DNA of 64,000 nucleotides from Sarcocystis neurona (taxonomy: Eukaryota > Apicomplexa > Conoidasida > Eucoccidiorida > Sarcocystidae). The notes beneath the pieces are model-generated. The model worked only from the letters and a program-made list of their open reading frames with translations. It was not told the DNA's origin and made no database searches. Each line of letters opens with the position of its first letter. Position 1 is the stretch's first letter. Shown in pieces: positions 1 through 13,053 of this stretch. A program made the position numbers and the translations under genes. Where the stretch lies: the NCBI GenBank assembly GCA_000727475.1, contig KL647303.1, positions 2,217,366 through 2,281,365 of the forward strand, given 5' to 3'.

Positions 1-574
1 GATCCGCTACAACAAGAAACGCACCCTATCTTCGCGGGAAATTCAAACCGCTGTGCGTCTGCTACTCCCCGGAGAACTTAGCAAGCATGCTGTGTCCGAA
101 GGCACGAAAGCCGTGACAAAGTATACCACGTCTGGTGGATAAGGTGTCCACGTGATACCAAGGTTAAGCCTGTACCGCTGCTCGTGACCAGTTGCTGTGG
201 CCGAATACGGGAGAAACAAACTTAGTTGTGCAGTTCTACGTAGGCCGAAAACACACAACACAGAAGTTCATTTACTGCGGTGGCGAAGTCGTCCGTGTAA
301 CACCGGGTTGCCGGGAAATGTGCACCACTGAGCTGTACGCGAGCAGCATCACTTAAACGAGAGTGAACCGGAACGGAGCTGCAGGATGCATTGACGTGAT
401 GAAAGATGCTTATCAGAAAGACCGCACACGGCGGTGCATTGACGTGCTATAGTGCAAGGACACGCGCTTAACGGGCGGCTGGTAGGAGGTGGGCGTGAAG
501 AGGACTGTAACTGCGCCGTTATTCCCGGCGTGTAGATCGTGCACCGACGACAAACGTCACCACCAGAGACGGTA

Positions 575-601
575 GTGTGTGTATGTGTGTGTGTGTGTGT
601 G
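575..601. repeat. (GT)n microsatellite
   Basis: Interrupted GT dinucleotide run with one TA interruption, in otherwise non-coding sequence. Confidence 0.9.
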
Positions 602-3600
602 AGGCCCGATATACACAGAGGAGTAAGGCTACTACTGAAGTGTTGGTGAGGAGCTTCTTGCATCAAAGCGAAACTTTTGCTCGTGATGCAGGGTATGCAG
701 ATATGGTAGCGAGAAACTTGCTGCAGCAGCTGCGTCGCTTTTATCAACTTCGTCGAAGGACGAAGTGCTTTCGTGCTTGCTGGCTACAGCTCAGGGAAAC
801 TACGCCGCGGCAGTGGAGGGGCAACGAAATACATTCGCTGCTTTGTGGTCAACGTCCCGAAGTTGTGGCCCTGCTGACGCTGCAGCCTGCTGGTTATGTC
901 ACGCTGCAGCCGCTTAGTTTTTTTTAGGGACTGCTGCATTTTCGATGTACTGGAAGTTCGGCTGTGTCGTTGGCCACATGTTAGAGAGAAAAGGATCCCT
1001 TCCTGCTGTATCGAGACATGTTAACCCCCAATGAAGATAAAAGAGGTTTTTTCCGTTTTCCACCTCAGCCCATTAGAACGGCGTTTGCAAACAAAGGGAT
1101 GACCGTCGCACAGTTGCAGATAACGGAGCAGACTGTATGCCGTAGGTGGCGGAGAAGGCGGCACTGCGGCGGTGCACAGAAACACATCGAGGGAGTAATA
1201 TAAGTTCGGTAAAGAGGAAACGTTCATCTGAGGGACTGTTTGTTTTCTTGTCGATTACGTATTCACTTCATTTTCTTTGAGCCAAGCGTCTGTGGTGCGT
1301 CTACGTATATCGCGGTTTATGCATTGGTCCCTACGCAATAACAAACACTGATGCGTAGACTTCATCGAAGGCTTTTTTCCAAACGCAGCCGCCGAGTACT
1401 TCGCACAGTTACGGACGCGTGTTCTCGTATGAACCTACCTCGTCAGCACAAGAACAGGGGAGGAAAAGGAATATATGATGTCGAGTGATGTAAAAGCAAA
1501 ACGAGCCAACTGGTGAAGGCTTTACCACAGCGACAGTATTGGTGAGCTGCGACTCTTCGTGGGTTTGCCAGACACAACACAGTTTGATACTTTGCTGTAT
1601 GCATGCCGAGTCGTATTTTCGCTCGGATCGAACACTTCACCAGGAATGCACGCCCCCGGTTCGGCGTGTACCGTACGCGTGCATGATTTGCCTCTGCCTG
1701 CATCAGAGCACACAGCAGCCACCTTGGAAGAAGTGGCGCATAGCGTGTCAAAATGTAGTAAGCCCTACGTGTCCGAGACAACACAGTGGAAACTAACATA
1801 TATGGCCACCTGCGCGGACGTGTGGGACGCTCTTGCCGAGTATTTCGCATCCACATCAGGTGTGCAAGGATGGGACATTTGTCGCATTGCAAACTCTCGT
1901 ACGCTCGGCGGCAGTGGTAGGAGCTGAGGTGCAATCTATCGGAGCTACAAGGTTGCGGAGCATTATCACAAAGCAGTTCACGTCACTAATCCCGGGCTGG
2001 TAGTTGTCACTAAATGTGGAAAGGGGACACTTCAGGGACTCCATAAACCGGTTACAGCTTGAACAAGGGAAGCACTTTTATCTATAGAAACGTTTTAACC
2101 GCGTAATGTTTTTCGAAAGGTGTGCAGCTACAGTAACAGCAGTCAGAAGGATCTGGGAACCCCCTATAGGCGTCAGAAGAAAGTGTTAATTGATCTTCTT
2201 CATGGGGGACGGCGGGCTCTATGTTTTCTTGGCACATGTGCGGGCTACGTCCTTTTAGAGATGGCGGGATTCGCATTTGTTGGCTGCTGCGTCAAACGGC
2301 CCAGTTCTACCTCCGTGTCTGAAAATGAAGGGCAGCTTCTTTGGGGCTCTGGTAAGCCTGGGTATTTTGACTACCCCGTGCGCCGCATCAAGCGCAGGAG
2401 GCACACCGGCAACGGAAGCCGCGCGCAGGGGAGACAACGATACTTAACTTTCCGCTCCTATGTTTGCTTTTAGCCACTCTTACGCATTCAGTGTGTCTCC
2501 AAGCTCAGAAGCCACACGCCGATCGGCAGCGAATGCTACGAAGCGTAGAGGGCGAGACTATCCCCAAATTTAAGGAAAAAGTAGGGTGAAACACGCCGCG
2601 GGATGTTGAAATGTATTTTCCGTACTGGAAACAGTGGTGTGAGCTAGACTAATGAATCCCCGTAGTGTAGGCACATTCGAACAGACAGGTGAAATAATTT
2701 TAGGTACTCATAGTGGTATCAATGTAGTCGTATATATGTTTGTAGGGGACTCTATGGTGTGCAAAAGATACGAAGGGCAGAGTTGATGACTATCAGTGAA
2801 GCATTCCTGCTACACACACGATGGGAATAGTGCAGTTAAACTTTTCCAGTCAATATGTAGAGCGCGTGTATTGCGGCTGCGTGAGAGTTTGTGCGCCTAC
2901 ACGTGGATGTGTGGGGTGATGTGAGGCCAGATATTGATGTGCGTTCAGTGCATCATCCGCCCTGGACACCCGTCTGATAATTGCTCAATTGAAAGTTTGT
3001 GCCGCGCTAGTTCGAACAACATAAAAGTTCTTACGGCGCTTACTGACATGCAGTTAATGCTTTCAGTTTCCCACATACGTGCGCCTGTCAATCGGCATAC
3101 TCCTCACTTGCGGTCTGGTGACCAGGTACGCTCACCCCCCAGACGCGCACCACACGAGCCTCCATCGTGTAGGTCCTACTGCAGAAGAAAACCTTGCTGA
3201 AAATCCCGAAAGAAGTGTACTGCAGGATGTGACCGGAGGCACTCCGGCGGCTTCTTCCGTGCACCAGACCTACTGCAGGACATAGGCTGCTTACAACCTC
3301 TGTACACCAGCCGCGGTCCTACCAAGCGTGGCGACTTCTCCACTGTACATGCGCTGCTGCATGGTATGCGCTGCTTACCACCTTTTCTGTGGTAGTTATA
3401 CTGTGCCGTACGCACTACTCGAATTCTGCGGTATACAGGAGCCCCTATTAAACATCCTCCAACGGTGCACCCGAGAGCAGAGGTGACAAACGTGATGTGC
3501 CAATGCATGTGCTGCGCACGCGGATTGTTCTGTGGGACTCTGGCAACCACCAACGTACTTCACTTTGCCGAAGACGCTGTTCATACGGAAAATTTGAGTA

Positions 3601-4626
3601 GTCCCAGACCCACATCAAGGTAAACGCATCTCTTCAGCGTGCGAGATGTAAAGTGTAGTGTCTTACTGCCTGTGGGTACTTTTCCGTCGCGAATTCCGTA
3701 TTCGCTCTCGTGACGTACCGATGAAGTAGGTAACCAACACGACGCGGACACGTTTAAGTGTCCGCACAGGATTCCAGGGACGTGTGAATCGGTGTTTACA
3801 AAGGACGTGCTTGAAGTTTGGTAAACGACCACCGATTGTGTGAAGGTAGACCTCCGATGTTCGTTTGTCAGTTTTGCTTCACGCTAGTCTGCAGGGAGTA
3901 TAATCCATCGTGATAAAGAAATACTGCATATATTCTTCTTCGATATACATGAACGGCGACTAACTATGTTTGCGTAGTGCTTTAGCGGTTGTATAGCCAT
4001 ACGCGCAGGATGTGTGCGGACTCTTTGCCACTTCGGCAGCGGCGGTAGCGAAGAAGCCTGCAGTGCTTGTGGTTGTACAAATACGTTCATAAGGTATGTG
4101 TAGCTGGATCGCGCCGTTCCCGTGTAGCAGCGAGGTTGACCTCAACGACTTCTGCACGACGCGCACGCTGGGAAGCCGTAATTCTGTTGACACGGGAGAG
4201 CACTTCCTGTCCCTTTTTGTAGTCTTTATCATTCAGGCTTCCTAGGAGCTTGTGTGAAGGAGAATATCATGCGGAAAAAACAAGTGGGCGATACAGCATA
4301 GTGTGTAAGAACAGGAAGGACATTCCCACAGCGTTGAGATTTTTCTCACACGGCACACATGCAAAGAAGACACTCATCAAGTGGAAAAAACTGACACACT
4401 GGAGAAAGGTCGGCTCCCCTCTGGTACGTTACACGTGACACATGGTGCATCATCTTATCAACAGAATCCCCGCTTCCAACTGTGCACAGAAACCTAATAT
4501 TGGGCTGAGACGACGGCTGAAGGATTACGCCTTTGGCTCGCCCACTATTAGGAGACGACACGCGCGAAGCGTGTTGGCAGTGCTGGATGTTGCTAAACTT
4601 AAACTTCCACTCCGTACACGTCAACG

Positions 4627-4752
4627 CAACAAAACGACCACAATGGCGCAGCTTGTACTGCCGCGTCTTTCTAGATAACTCACCAAGGTGCAACGAAACG
4701 ACCAGAATGGCGCAGGGTGTCCTGCCGCGTCTTTCCAGATAACACACCAAAA
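4627..4752. repeat. two-copy 64-bp tandem repeat
   Basis: Copy 1 (about 4627-4690) and copy 2 (about 4691-4752) align at a 64-bp offset. Shared blocks are AACGACCA/GAATGGCGCAG, then CTGCCGCGTCTTTC and AGATAAC. The copies differ at a handful of positions, so the duplication is not recent. No protein function is apparent. Confidence 0.85.
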
Positions 4753-5349
4753 TTCATGGCAACGTCAAAATGCTGCCTACTGTTGCGGTACAGCCTCCGA
4801 AACATCACGGACACGTACACATGCTCTCTGACTTTCTATATGGCACCTCCCAGTTTACACAGTATATCAAACATGCCATTTCTTTGTGGCGAAGAAACTT
4901 AAAAGCACATCCCCCTAGAGTAAAATGTACGTCTACACACATGTATACGCTCGTAGCCAACTAGATGTGCAGAAATGCATGCGTTCTTTCTCTCTTTGTG
5001 TATCCCATTCACACGATTCCTTCTTCCACCCTCTTCCCACTTGAAGGGTTTTGAATGTCTCCATGCATACACCGTGTTGACTTACATGCTACGCACGTGC
5101 TGCTAGTAAGTCAGCGTTGCCGACACCCACGCGCATGCACAGTCTACGCAAAACAAGCACCGGGTAATTTCTCGCATATCCATACATGAGTATATATGCC
5201 GAGTATGTCCACACGACCGCAACAGCGCCCAAATACATCAGTACATATATACACAAATATACGTGCGCGACAGTGGGCGCGTGTACCGCACGACAGAAAA
5301 ACAAAACTAGTTCATCACTCATCTCCCAGCAGGTGTTCTTGAACCAAAG

Positions 5350-8300
5350 TCAGTAGAAGAAGCGATGAAGGGCTGAGAAGGTGAAGCGTTGCTTTTGCCG
5401 CATCATGGCCAGGCCGGAGCCGAGACAGTCATCTACTAGACTACAATACTCGGGGTATTCCTTCAGCAAGCGGTCGTATTCCGCTACTGCTGCTTGCACA
5501 TGGTCTTCGAAGTTCTCTACCTTATCGGACGCGTTCAGGCCCGTACCAGCCAAACCTAAGAAGATACATCATCACATTACCCACATTTTTGAGCTCAATA
5601 TGCTTGTACCACTCCGCCTCTGATGTAACCATGCACGGTAACAAGTGACAGAGAAAAACGTTTCTTGAGGGGTGTCTGCGCAAGTCGAACTTCTGTCGCT
5701 CAAGCCACGCGTACGTACAAAGATACACAGATTTGTACTTATGTATACAGGCAGACAGACAGCCCTGTGCGCGCCTAACTAAGTCGATGGAGACAATACG
5801 ACGGTGAAGGTGTACACGAAAGCAATCCCGCACATCTGTGTGGACACGTGCACTTCTCAGAATGCCTTCATGTAAGGTTTGCACCACAGTGTCTGCACGA
5901 GCGCACAGGACCACATACATAATAGGAACTAGCGCCCAGCTCTGCCGGACCCAGCTCTACGCATCCCGCCCGCTGTTTCCCTCGTACGGACTGTACGTAC
6001 ACCCAAGCTTATGCCACACAGCTTCGAGTACTGAATTCCTTTTTGCAAGCCTCATCAGCATCAATTGACTGTGCGGGAACCACAATGTCCTCTATACCCG
6101 GACCTTGAGTCGTCGGGTGCGCGCGTGACGCTCTGCTACATCACATATTTCATGCAAGTGCGGTGCACATGCAACCCACATTCAGCGCATCTGCTGCTAT
6201 AAATCCAGTGGGCGCACGCGAGCTTGAGCGCGTGCAACGTGTATTCAGCGCGTGCACGCGTGCAGGCTGTTGTCACACGACGGCTCTGTGACTCACCAGT
6301 GGCACGGCTGCCCAGTTCCAAAATTTGGTTGATGTGATCGCGCACGTCGCTGGCTTGGGCCATCAAGTCGAAAAGCCTGCGCAGGTCACGCAGCTGTCCC
6401 TTCACCTACGAGCACGGACACAACATCCAGCAAGGCTGCACTTACGCGGATGGATATGTCTTCTCCTGTCTGTGTGCACGCCTCTCGGTCAATCGCTTGC
6501 ACATGCGTCCATGCGCATTCATGCAACCGCTGCACCTGCTCGCATGCACAGACGTGCTAACTCTTACGTCGCCACCCCGTCTCAGTCTCCCTACGTGTGT
6601 ACCGACAAGCATCCTTTTCGCATGCATGTAAGCACCACCGCAACCCTCTCGCTTCCCCACTTTCAGGCTCCGACAACCGGGTGCGCTTGAGCGCGCGTAC
6701 CCGCGGCACGTTCAGGATATGTCTACCGCTATTACCCCAGCACAAACGTTTCTTGCATCTATAGGACGTCACCCTTATGCAACACTTTGAATTCCTCCAC
6801 GTACAAGCATGAGCGGGTACACGTCTCTTCTAATCAGCCGCTAGTACGCATACGCATTCTACTTAACTTCTTTACGTATATGCAGGCACAACGACGTATT
6901 CAGTGTAGCAGCTGCACCTGGATGCAGCAAAAACTTAATTCAAAACCCCCAGCTCCAGGGTGTTCACGCATGCAACTCCTCGCAGTTCCCTGTGTAGCTA
7001 TCCAAATATGCCCACTGAGGCCATTCTCACCGGACACAGTAATCGTGCCTGCGCACTGACACTCTGAAGCAAGACCTACGCAAACACACTGAACCACTTC
7101 ACAGACACACATTTTCCACACATTTTCCGCTGCGGACCGCAGACACGGAGGTCTGCATACATAAATGCGTATGGAAATCTACGGGGCATCACGTGTACGC
7201 GGACGACCAAGTAAGTGTGTACGTGTACATACGTATACACGTAGACGCATGCACGTGGGAGTGTGGACGCGCGAACACGTACGTACGCACTTCGTGATGC
7301 ACACGAAGAGAGAGGGAGCAAAAAATAGCGACTGCTCATAGCAAACGGCTGTCTCTGTGCGTATGCAGGCACACCAGAGGGCGTGACTCTGCTGTTACGA
7401 TGTGTCACGAAGTTCATGCAGTTGCACTGATGCAGTGCGAATCACATGACAATCCAGTACGCAGGTGTAGCCGTTAGTACCTGGGCATAGTAAGCAGATG
7501 TGGCAACGTCACATGCACCCGGCTGGGCTTTACAATCTATCCAAATAGATACTTCCACACTTCCGAAATCTTCGTGTTGCGTGCGCTCGTAGCGTCGATA
7601 TTGTACAATCCTGACGGCCGCTGCTGACTTCCTCTGACAACAAATTGAGTACCTACTATTAACACTTATGGACGTTACCGTCACAAATAAGCGCTCTGCA
7701 CAGCGTTGTACTGGTCGGTGCGAATACGTTTGTGTTCCTCTCTCGCTCTCTCTACAGACACACATATACACATGTGCATATACGAGGTGTTGATAGTCTC
7801 CGCGTATTACTCTGATGAGGGTGAAGAGTGTTTAACGTAAGTCGCTGCTTCGTTCTTCTCTGCATGTGGACACACCCATGTTATAGGAATGCTACTTCTA
7901 TCCTTGACACACCAAAAATCACATTCTCACACTAATCCTTCTTTATGCACCTGACACAAGGACACTGGCCTTTCGCACACTAACAAACGCGCAGCGCTCA
8001 CTGTGTACGTCATACACGGATGCTCGCACCTTCTACATGGATCTACCGGTAAGACTTTACATGGTGGCACCTGTACTTAACGGAAGTGCAGTGTCCAGAT
8101 GGTCCTCCCCTTGAAACAGTGCTACGTAACGTGGTAGCTAGGTGAAGAATTCTTTGAGATTAGCGTTCAAGTGTCCCGCTCCACTCATACCCGTGAAGAG
8201 CTGTGCTTGAAAGGACGGGCCTCGACTTCCAGCAGACGCATTTCCGCTTCCCAGAAGGCGGAGTTCAGCACAAAGGAAAGGTAATCTTGCCAGTTTGCTG

Positions 8301-8850
8301 CAAGGAGGTGCGTTTTCAGTGCATTCATACGAGCGAGCAGCCGTTGTTCCGAGGTGATAACCTGGTGTATTACCGCAGGACTCTCCGCCGTTGTTGCTGC
8401 AGAAGCCTCTAATGCGGTCGGCATCTCCTGCTCCGCCGATGAGGGGGCTGCTGGGGCCAGAGAAACGGGGGCTCCAGACTGCAAGGTGGCCATCCTGCGT
8501 CTGGTAGAGACGAAAAGTCCACTAAAAGACGACGACGGTGCGGCTACTCCATGTGAAGAAAAAGGACCTGAAGTGTGGAAAGACTTGGTTACCCTCAACT
8601 GCCCTACGCCGCCTGCTGCATGGCAGAGGAAAAAGACTGAACTTGCACTGCTTCTCGATGGAAGCGAAACTGCCGTTGTTGCGTATTCGTCCGCTGATGA
8701 GAGGGGTCGTCGGGAACGACAGCGATGAGGGTTCAGTGTTGTCAGCGGTGCCCCGCGTGTGTGCGGCAATTTTAGCGGTTGGGCACAGGAATGTGCAGGG
8801 ATCTGGAGAAAGTTAGAAAAAACCCCCGTGCAACCTCGCGCCCCAGCCAT
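5350..8850 (-). CDS. three-exon gene, probable mitochondrial protein of unknown function (324 aa)
   Basis: Exons read 8850-8191, 6405-6297 and 5555-5350 on the minus strand. The junctions are CACGG|GTATGAG, ctcgtag|GTGAAG (phase 0), CCACTG|GTGAGT and cttcttag|GTTTGG (phase 1, G+GT = Gly). The frame stays open across both introns (1785 and 741 nt) and gives 324 residues. Residues 1 to about 120 are rich in Arg, Ser and Ala with almost no acidic residues, like a mitochondrial transit peptide; a second Met (MATLQSG) near residue 120 could be an internal start or lie near the processing site. From about residue 165 the protein is helical and charged (TSEQRLLARMNALKTHL, KGQLRDLRRLFDLM, VENFEDHVQAAVAEYD) and ends SALHRFFY. 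No catalytic motif or known family is recognised. Location in the mitochondrion is inference from the N-terminus. An additional 5' exon cannot be excluded. Confidence 0.7.
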
Positions 8851-10846
8851 CGTCCCGACCGCAAAGGAGCAAGAAGACGAGTGAAGGCGTCAGGGCAGAA
8901 AGCGAAGAACAAAAAGAAAAGCACAAAGGAAAGAGAGCCACAAACCTAGATGCACGCACCTTCACATAGGGTGATCGGAAAGAGTGAAACCATCGCCAAC
9001 GCGCAACCGTCTTCGTCGTAGCTTAAGGGTTGAAATTCGGCTGAGGAAAGCGGAAACATGTGGTAGTTAAGGCCAGTCAACGAAAACAACCAGACACCAT
9101 CAGGTGTTTGCAAGTGGCTGTCGGGAAGTGCATGCGCATTAACGCAGCTTACATAAAGAGAAAACGCCTGAGTTTCCGCCTATCGCGAAGTGGCAAGATG
9201 TTCACGTGTCTCGAAAGAAAAGCACGAGGGACGGTCAACCACAAGGTGAAAACGAAAAGTGGTCTAATGCATGGGATGTGGCAGATTCACGCAGAGTTTG
9301 ACTACGAGTGGAAAAGCGCCACTGGGTCAAATAGAGGTTTCCCCACCACGCATCATTTGTACACGCCAGAAAGGATATCCGCATGGAAATAAGCTAAAAA
9401 TCAATTGAGAGTCAGGGAGGTGTGCACGTGTCACAGGGGGGGAAGATTTTGTGCACACGGTGACCTATTCAGGATATTGGAGGCGAAAACCATGACGGAG
9501 AATAACACACGGGAACAGCTTTTGCGTCACGTCAGATAACGCACTGCGTATTTTATTTCAAACTGTTCTACACAAAAACAGCGCTACACCCTAGAGACGC
9601 GTAGGATTCGTTCAGGCGCGTACGTACTCCGCCGTATCCTACCGGTACCTCCCCTATTCCTCACAACAGCCAGCAGAGCAGGAAGCACATGTGACAGTTC
9701 TCTACCCTTTGTAAAGTTTTCCGTTGCCCCCCAATGGTAGCCATACGAATGGGTAGCCGTGCGAATATCCGTTCGTGGGATCCTCTGGGTACCTTTCAAG
9801 TAGAAGGCCTCGTCACTACACATGTTTTGACATCTCCTGTACACTACGGTGTCGTTTTGCATTCGAGCTTACACGGAATTTACGGAATTGGTGAGCGTAC
9901 ACGGAGCCTCGGCGAAATGCAGCTCTTCTACCGGATTCGTTGAGCTTGTAAAACGCCTCTGTGGAATAGTGGACAAGCGCTGGTGCAGCATCGCTCGCGC
10001 GTCTGTGTTTTGTGAGGAGAGCTCAAGTAGTGCTCTGCGTTTATCTCGACGATGTTCACAGCCTGTTCTCACCACGCTCTTGTAAATGGGTGCGCTAAGG
10101 ACGAGCTAACGCTACAGTATGTGCGAATGCGTTCAGCCGCAGCGTTACTGCAGTGCGACGGAGTACGCGGACACTCCGTATGTTGCAGAGTCGCGGTCTG
10201 AGCACACGGCAGCAGTCGCCACCAGCCTATTCTTTCGCGAATGGCTGCCCTGCCCGTAATGCGACACGTTACCTTATTAAACGCACATTTGGGGACAATG
10301 CATGGATCGTCGGTAGAGCGACAAGGTCTCCCATTGAAAAGTAACGTGTAACGTTTCAAAAGGGACACATAGGAAGCAGAAGTTCGTGTCAGGGCGTGCT
10401 GCTTCTACCAGTACGCATGGATACTTTAAGTCATATGTCCAGTCAAACGTGGTGATTCTTGTACCGGTGGGAACCGCATGTTGCGGGCCACTTCTGTCTC
10501 CTCTTCAGGAAGCAATATAACTAGAGGTAAGTAAACTAAGGCACCCTTAGCATTTCTGGCGAGATAGAGACTAAGTCCGGAATGAATGCAAGAACAATTC
10601 ACTTAGCGCGGCGGCGCGTTTTCACGCACAGCAGAAAAAATTGTGGGAGTGCGGTAGCAGAAGCCTAGCACTTTCCTTTTCTCGAAAAAGACGTGTGTGG
10701 GATTTGTATGGACGGCGGGGGTATCGGGGTATCGACCGTTTCGATAACGTGACCTGCCCTGTCACGACTTTGTGTCCTGCAATCACTGACTGTGTAGTGG
10801 CCTTCAAAACTGCCCATTAAAGCAGTGAAGAAGTCCACCATTGAAG
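8851..10846. other. intergenic, no supported gene
   Basis: The sequence just upstream of the ATG at 8850 is A/G-rich on the plus strand (about 8880-8940) and would form the 5' leader of the minus-strand gene. The 110-codon plus-strand frame at 9060-9392 is basic but resembles nothing known. No RNA gene or structured repeat was seen. Confidence 0.5.
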
Positions 10847-11224
10847 CTACCATACGAAATAGAAGCCACTGAATGGGAGAAATCGCTTTCTGCACATTGG
10901 TGTTGCTTCGTGTGGAAGACTGGAGGTGTTGCTCTTGTGCCCTAAGTGTTGCCTGCCTCTTGGTCTGCAAGTGGTATTAGGTAACATTGTGTCCGGTTGA
11001 GTTGCTTCAGAAGCAGAGTATTTTTGAAGCAGAGGCACCAGCACGTAGACGACCTGCTGGGCCACATAGTCTACACGAACATTTGCTGCACACGTCTTCG
11101 CCCCTGTACTCCAGTGTGAGGAATCAGAACGTCGCGGCCTCCTGCACCGCATCCTGACCACAGAACTACGTAAAAAAACTCGAACTTGTTCCATGCTGCC
11201 TTGAACGTGCGAGTGGCTTTTCAC
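10847..11224 (-). pseudogene. possible reverse transcriptase palm relic
   Basis: The minus-strand frame contains VDYVAQQVVYVLV followed by a YSASEA-like stretch. This resembles the Ty3/gypsy region where a conserved (Y/F)xDD box is followed by a short YS-type motif, but the catalytic Asp pair is absent. A 125-codon open frame in otherwise non-coding DNA, with a mutated active site, fits an old retroelement fragment. The match is by eye and could be chance. Confidence 0.22.
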
Positions 11225-11256
11225 CAGATACAGAGTACAGTTTTACACACTTTATT

Positions 11257-11583
11257 TTGAAAAACAACACTGTACGCTTCACCCCGCTAGCGCTGTGTGT
11301 GTTGCACGTTAGCCCACTGGAATGGCAACTTCTCTTAGCCCTCTGCAGACAAAGCGATTCTGTAACTCAAACGATTCTGGAATGCGGTGCGAGCGTAGGT
11401 GTACATTTGTCGTTTCGCGCCTTCCCAGAGTACGTGGAAGCGCATTCAGTCGCAACGCCTTTGATCTGGGCACCACTCGGTAAGCCGTGGGACACGACAA
11501 CCCCAAGGGAGGAGAGGTGTCACTTTCATGTGTTGACTTTTGTGCTCTTTAATGCTCCAGCGTCTTCACGCGTAGTTTCGTAG
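11257..11583 (+). pseudogene. reverse transcriptase fragment (Ty3/gypsy-like relic)
   Basis: The 108-codon frame ends with VLTFVLFNAPASSRVVS. This matches the gypsy reverse transcriptase block whose usual form is xMPFGLxNAPATFxRxx, preceded, as here, by a Thr/Arg-rich stretch about 10 residues upstream. Nothing downstream continues the reverse transcriptase in any plus frame, because stops follow at 11584. It is therefore a truncated relic. Its neighbour at 10847-11224 is on the opposite strand, so the two are not one colinear copy. Family-level assignment rests on this one motif. Confidence 0.42.
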
Positions 11584-12100
11584 ACATCCGTCCTCTTCTA
11601 CGCTGAGCAGAGCCCAGCATAGAAGCGCTCTGTGGTTACCAGAGGGCCCCGTCAGTTCAGTCCGTACGTAATTTTTGCTCTCGTTGCTTGCCGCACGCCC
11701 TATGTATTTGCTGGGTGCAAAACACCGAGTACGCGTGACCTCCGCACGCCGTGCCCGTTGACCTCAGTTACGTATTCTGCTTAGTACGATCTATTAACAG
11801 CTGCAGACTAACCACTAACGCCATTTTTGACCACTCACTCTCCGCATCCTGTCGCCCTGAAGTCTTTTTCGACTCAGAAACGGTACTGATCTAATTCGCC
11901 CGTAGTGCCTACGGTGTGTCCTCTGGCGATACGTTATATTTACGCCGGAATATGGATTCTACCGTATCTTGGGCGCACACAGGACTTATCCCTGCAACTG
12001 AAGACTGTTTCTATCAAGGAGGTGATCGCCTTTGCTGAGAGCATTTCGAGGATAGAGTCAGAACCTCCCAACGAGTCAGGCTGTCGTTCCGGTAGGGAGC

Positions 12101-12376
12101 TCACTTCGTGAGGATGAAGGCGCGCTGTGAAAACGTGTCGCTGATACTACATCTCCCTTGGCTGTCAACGTTCGAACGGGGTGACAAAAAAGTTGTTCTT
12201 GTGTCAACGTAGGGATGCTGTGCAATTCTCTCCATAGCGTGCGTCGGGCCCCAAGGCAGGTCGGCATTTGCGTGGGGGCGCACAAGTACGTGATTGCACA
12301 ATGCTTGCTCTTCAGCGAAATGAACTCGCGTGTGCTGGCAACAATGTCCACGGTTGACGACGCGGGCACACATCAC
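12101..12376 (-). pseudogene. possible reverse transcriptase thumb/linker relic
   Basis: The minus-strand frame includes HFAEEQALC and, about 15 residues later, NADLPWGPTHAMERIAQHP. That is the order and spacing of the gypsy segment following the active site, where a LxFxxxKC-type motif precedes a GxxxDPxKxxAIxxxPxP motif. It lacks any continuation into RNase H. Fragment-sized and degenerate, judged by eye. Confidence 0.3.
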
Positions 12377-12522
12377 AGGGGACTAATGTTCTCTGTGATT
12401 TTGCGGAAGCACTTCGGCTCAACCTTCACACACATGTGGACGGTCGAAGAGACTACCAGTCTCCTACGGTTTCCGTTGTACGTGCGTATCGTACATACAT
12501 AACCTGTGGGGGTAGCGGCTGT

Positions 12523-12770
12523 CTAGACGGCGACACGGCGTTGTGCGTACACGTGTGCGAGCGGAGTGTGGATATGAACTTGTGTGTTCCCGTAAGCATA
12601 GTCAACCACTGAGGCAAGGATATTTTTCAAGTACTGGCGTGGACGCTTGAGAGGGATGCCCGTGAATTGCCAACTGCAGCATGCGTATTCGTGGTCACAT
12701 TCTTCCCATTGTAATCCGTATGGTCTACCCTTCCCTATTCTGTAGGGATGTGCTTTTACTGTATCCCCCT
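12523..12770 (-). pseudogene. possible integrase C-terminal core relic
   Basis: Near the end of a 176-codon minus-strand frame is YLKNILASVVDYAY, followed by GNTQVHIHTPLAHVY and AQRR. It matches the end of the gypsy integrase core, where a (V/L)EFAYN motif is followed by H, a TP/SP pair and a VYG-type ending. The catalytic DDE residues lie outside this piece and are not visible. The upstream part of the frame (to 13053) is not recognisable. Confidence 0.35.
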
Positions 12771-13053
12771 GTGCACGTGGGAAGCACGAGGGCGGCTGCG
12801 ATGTTCGTAAATGGACAGCTGCTTTGCAGACGGAAGGACGACATGTGATTGGAGAGATTCGTCGACTCCTCGTGTGCGCGTTTTGGCGCTTACTGGCGTA
12901 CAATGAATCCTTTGTGGCCGCAGTGCGTCCCAGCGTTCTGCGGCCACATTCGATGGATTGACTCCTCATGTGCGGAGACGTCGCGGAGACAGACTTGAGC
13001 AGCCTACGAGGAAAACCAACCAGGTTACCACATGCACGGGCACGACCAGACAT

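Larger units (their letters stand above)
1..5349. other. gene-poor region, no supported gene
   Basis: No open frame here exceeds about 165 codons, and none has a recognisable domain, a codon pattern like the real genes of the window, or convincing flanking splice sites. It holds a (GT)n microsatellite near 575-601 and a two-copy 64-bp tandem repeat at 4627-4752. The minus-strand frame at 3581-3832 has a faint resemblance to a retroelement integrase N-terminus, too weak to call. Confidence 0.6.
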
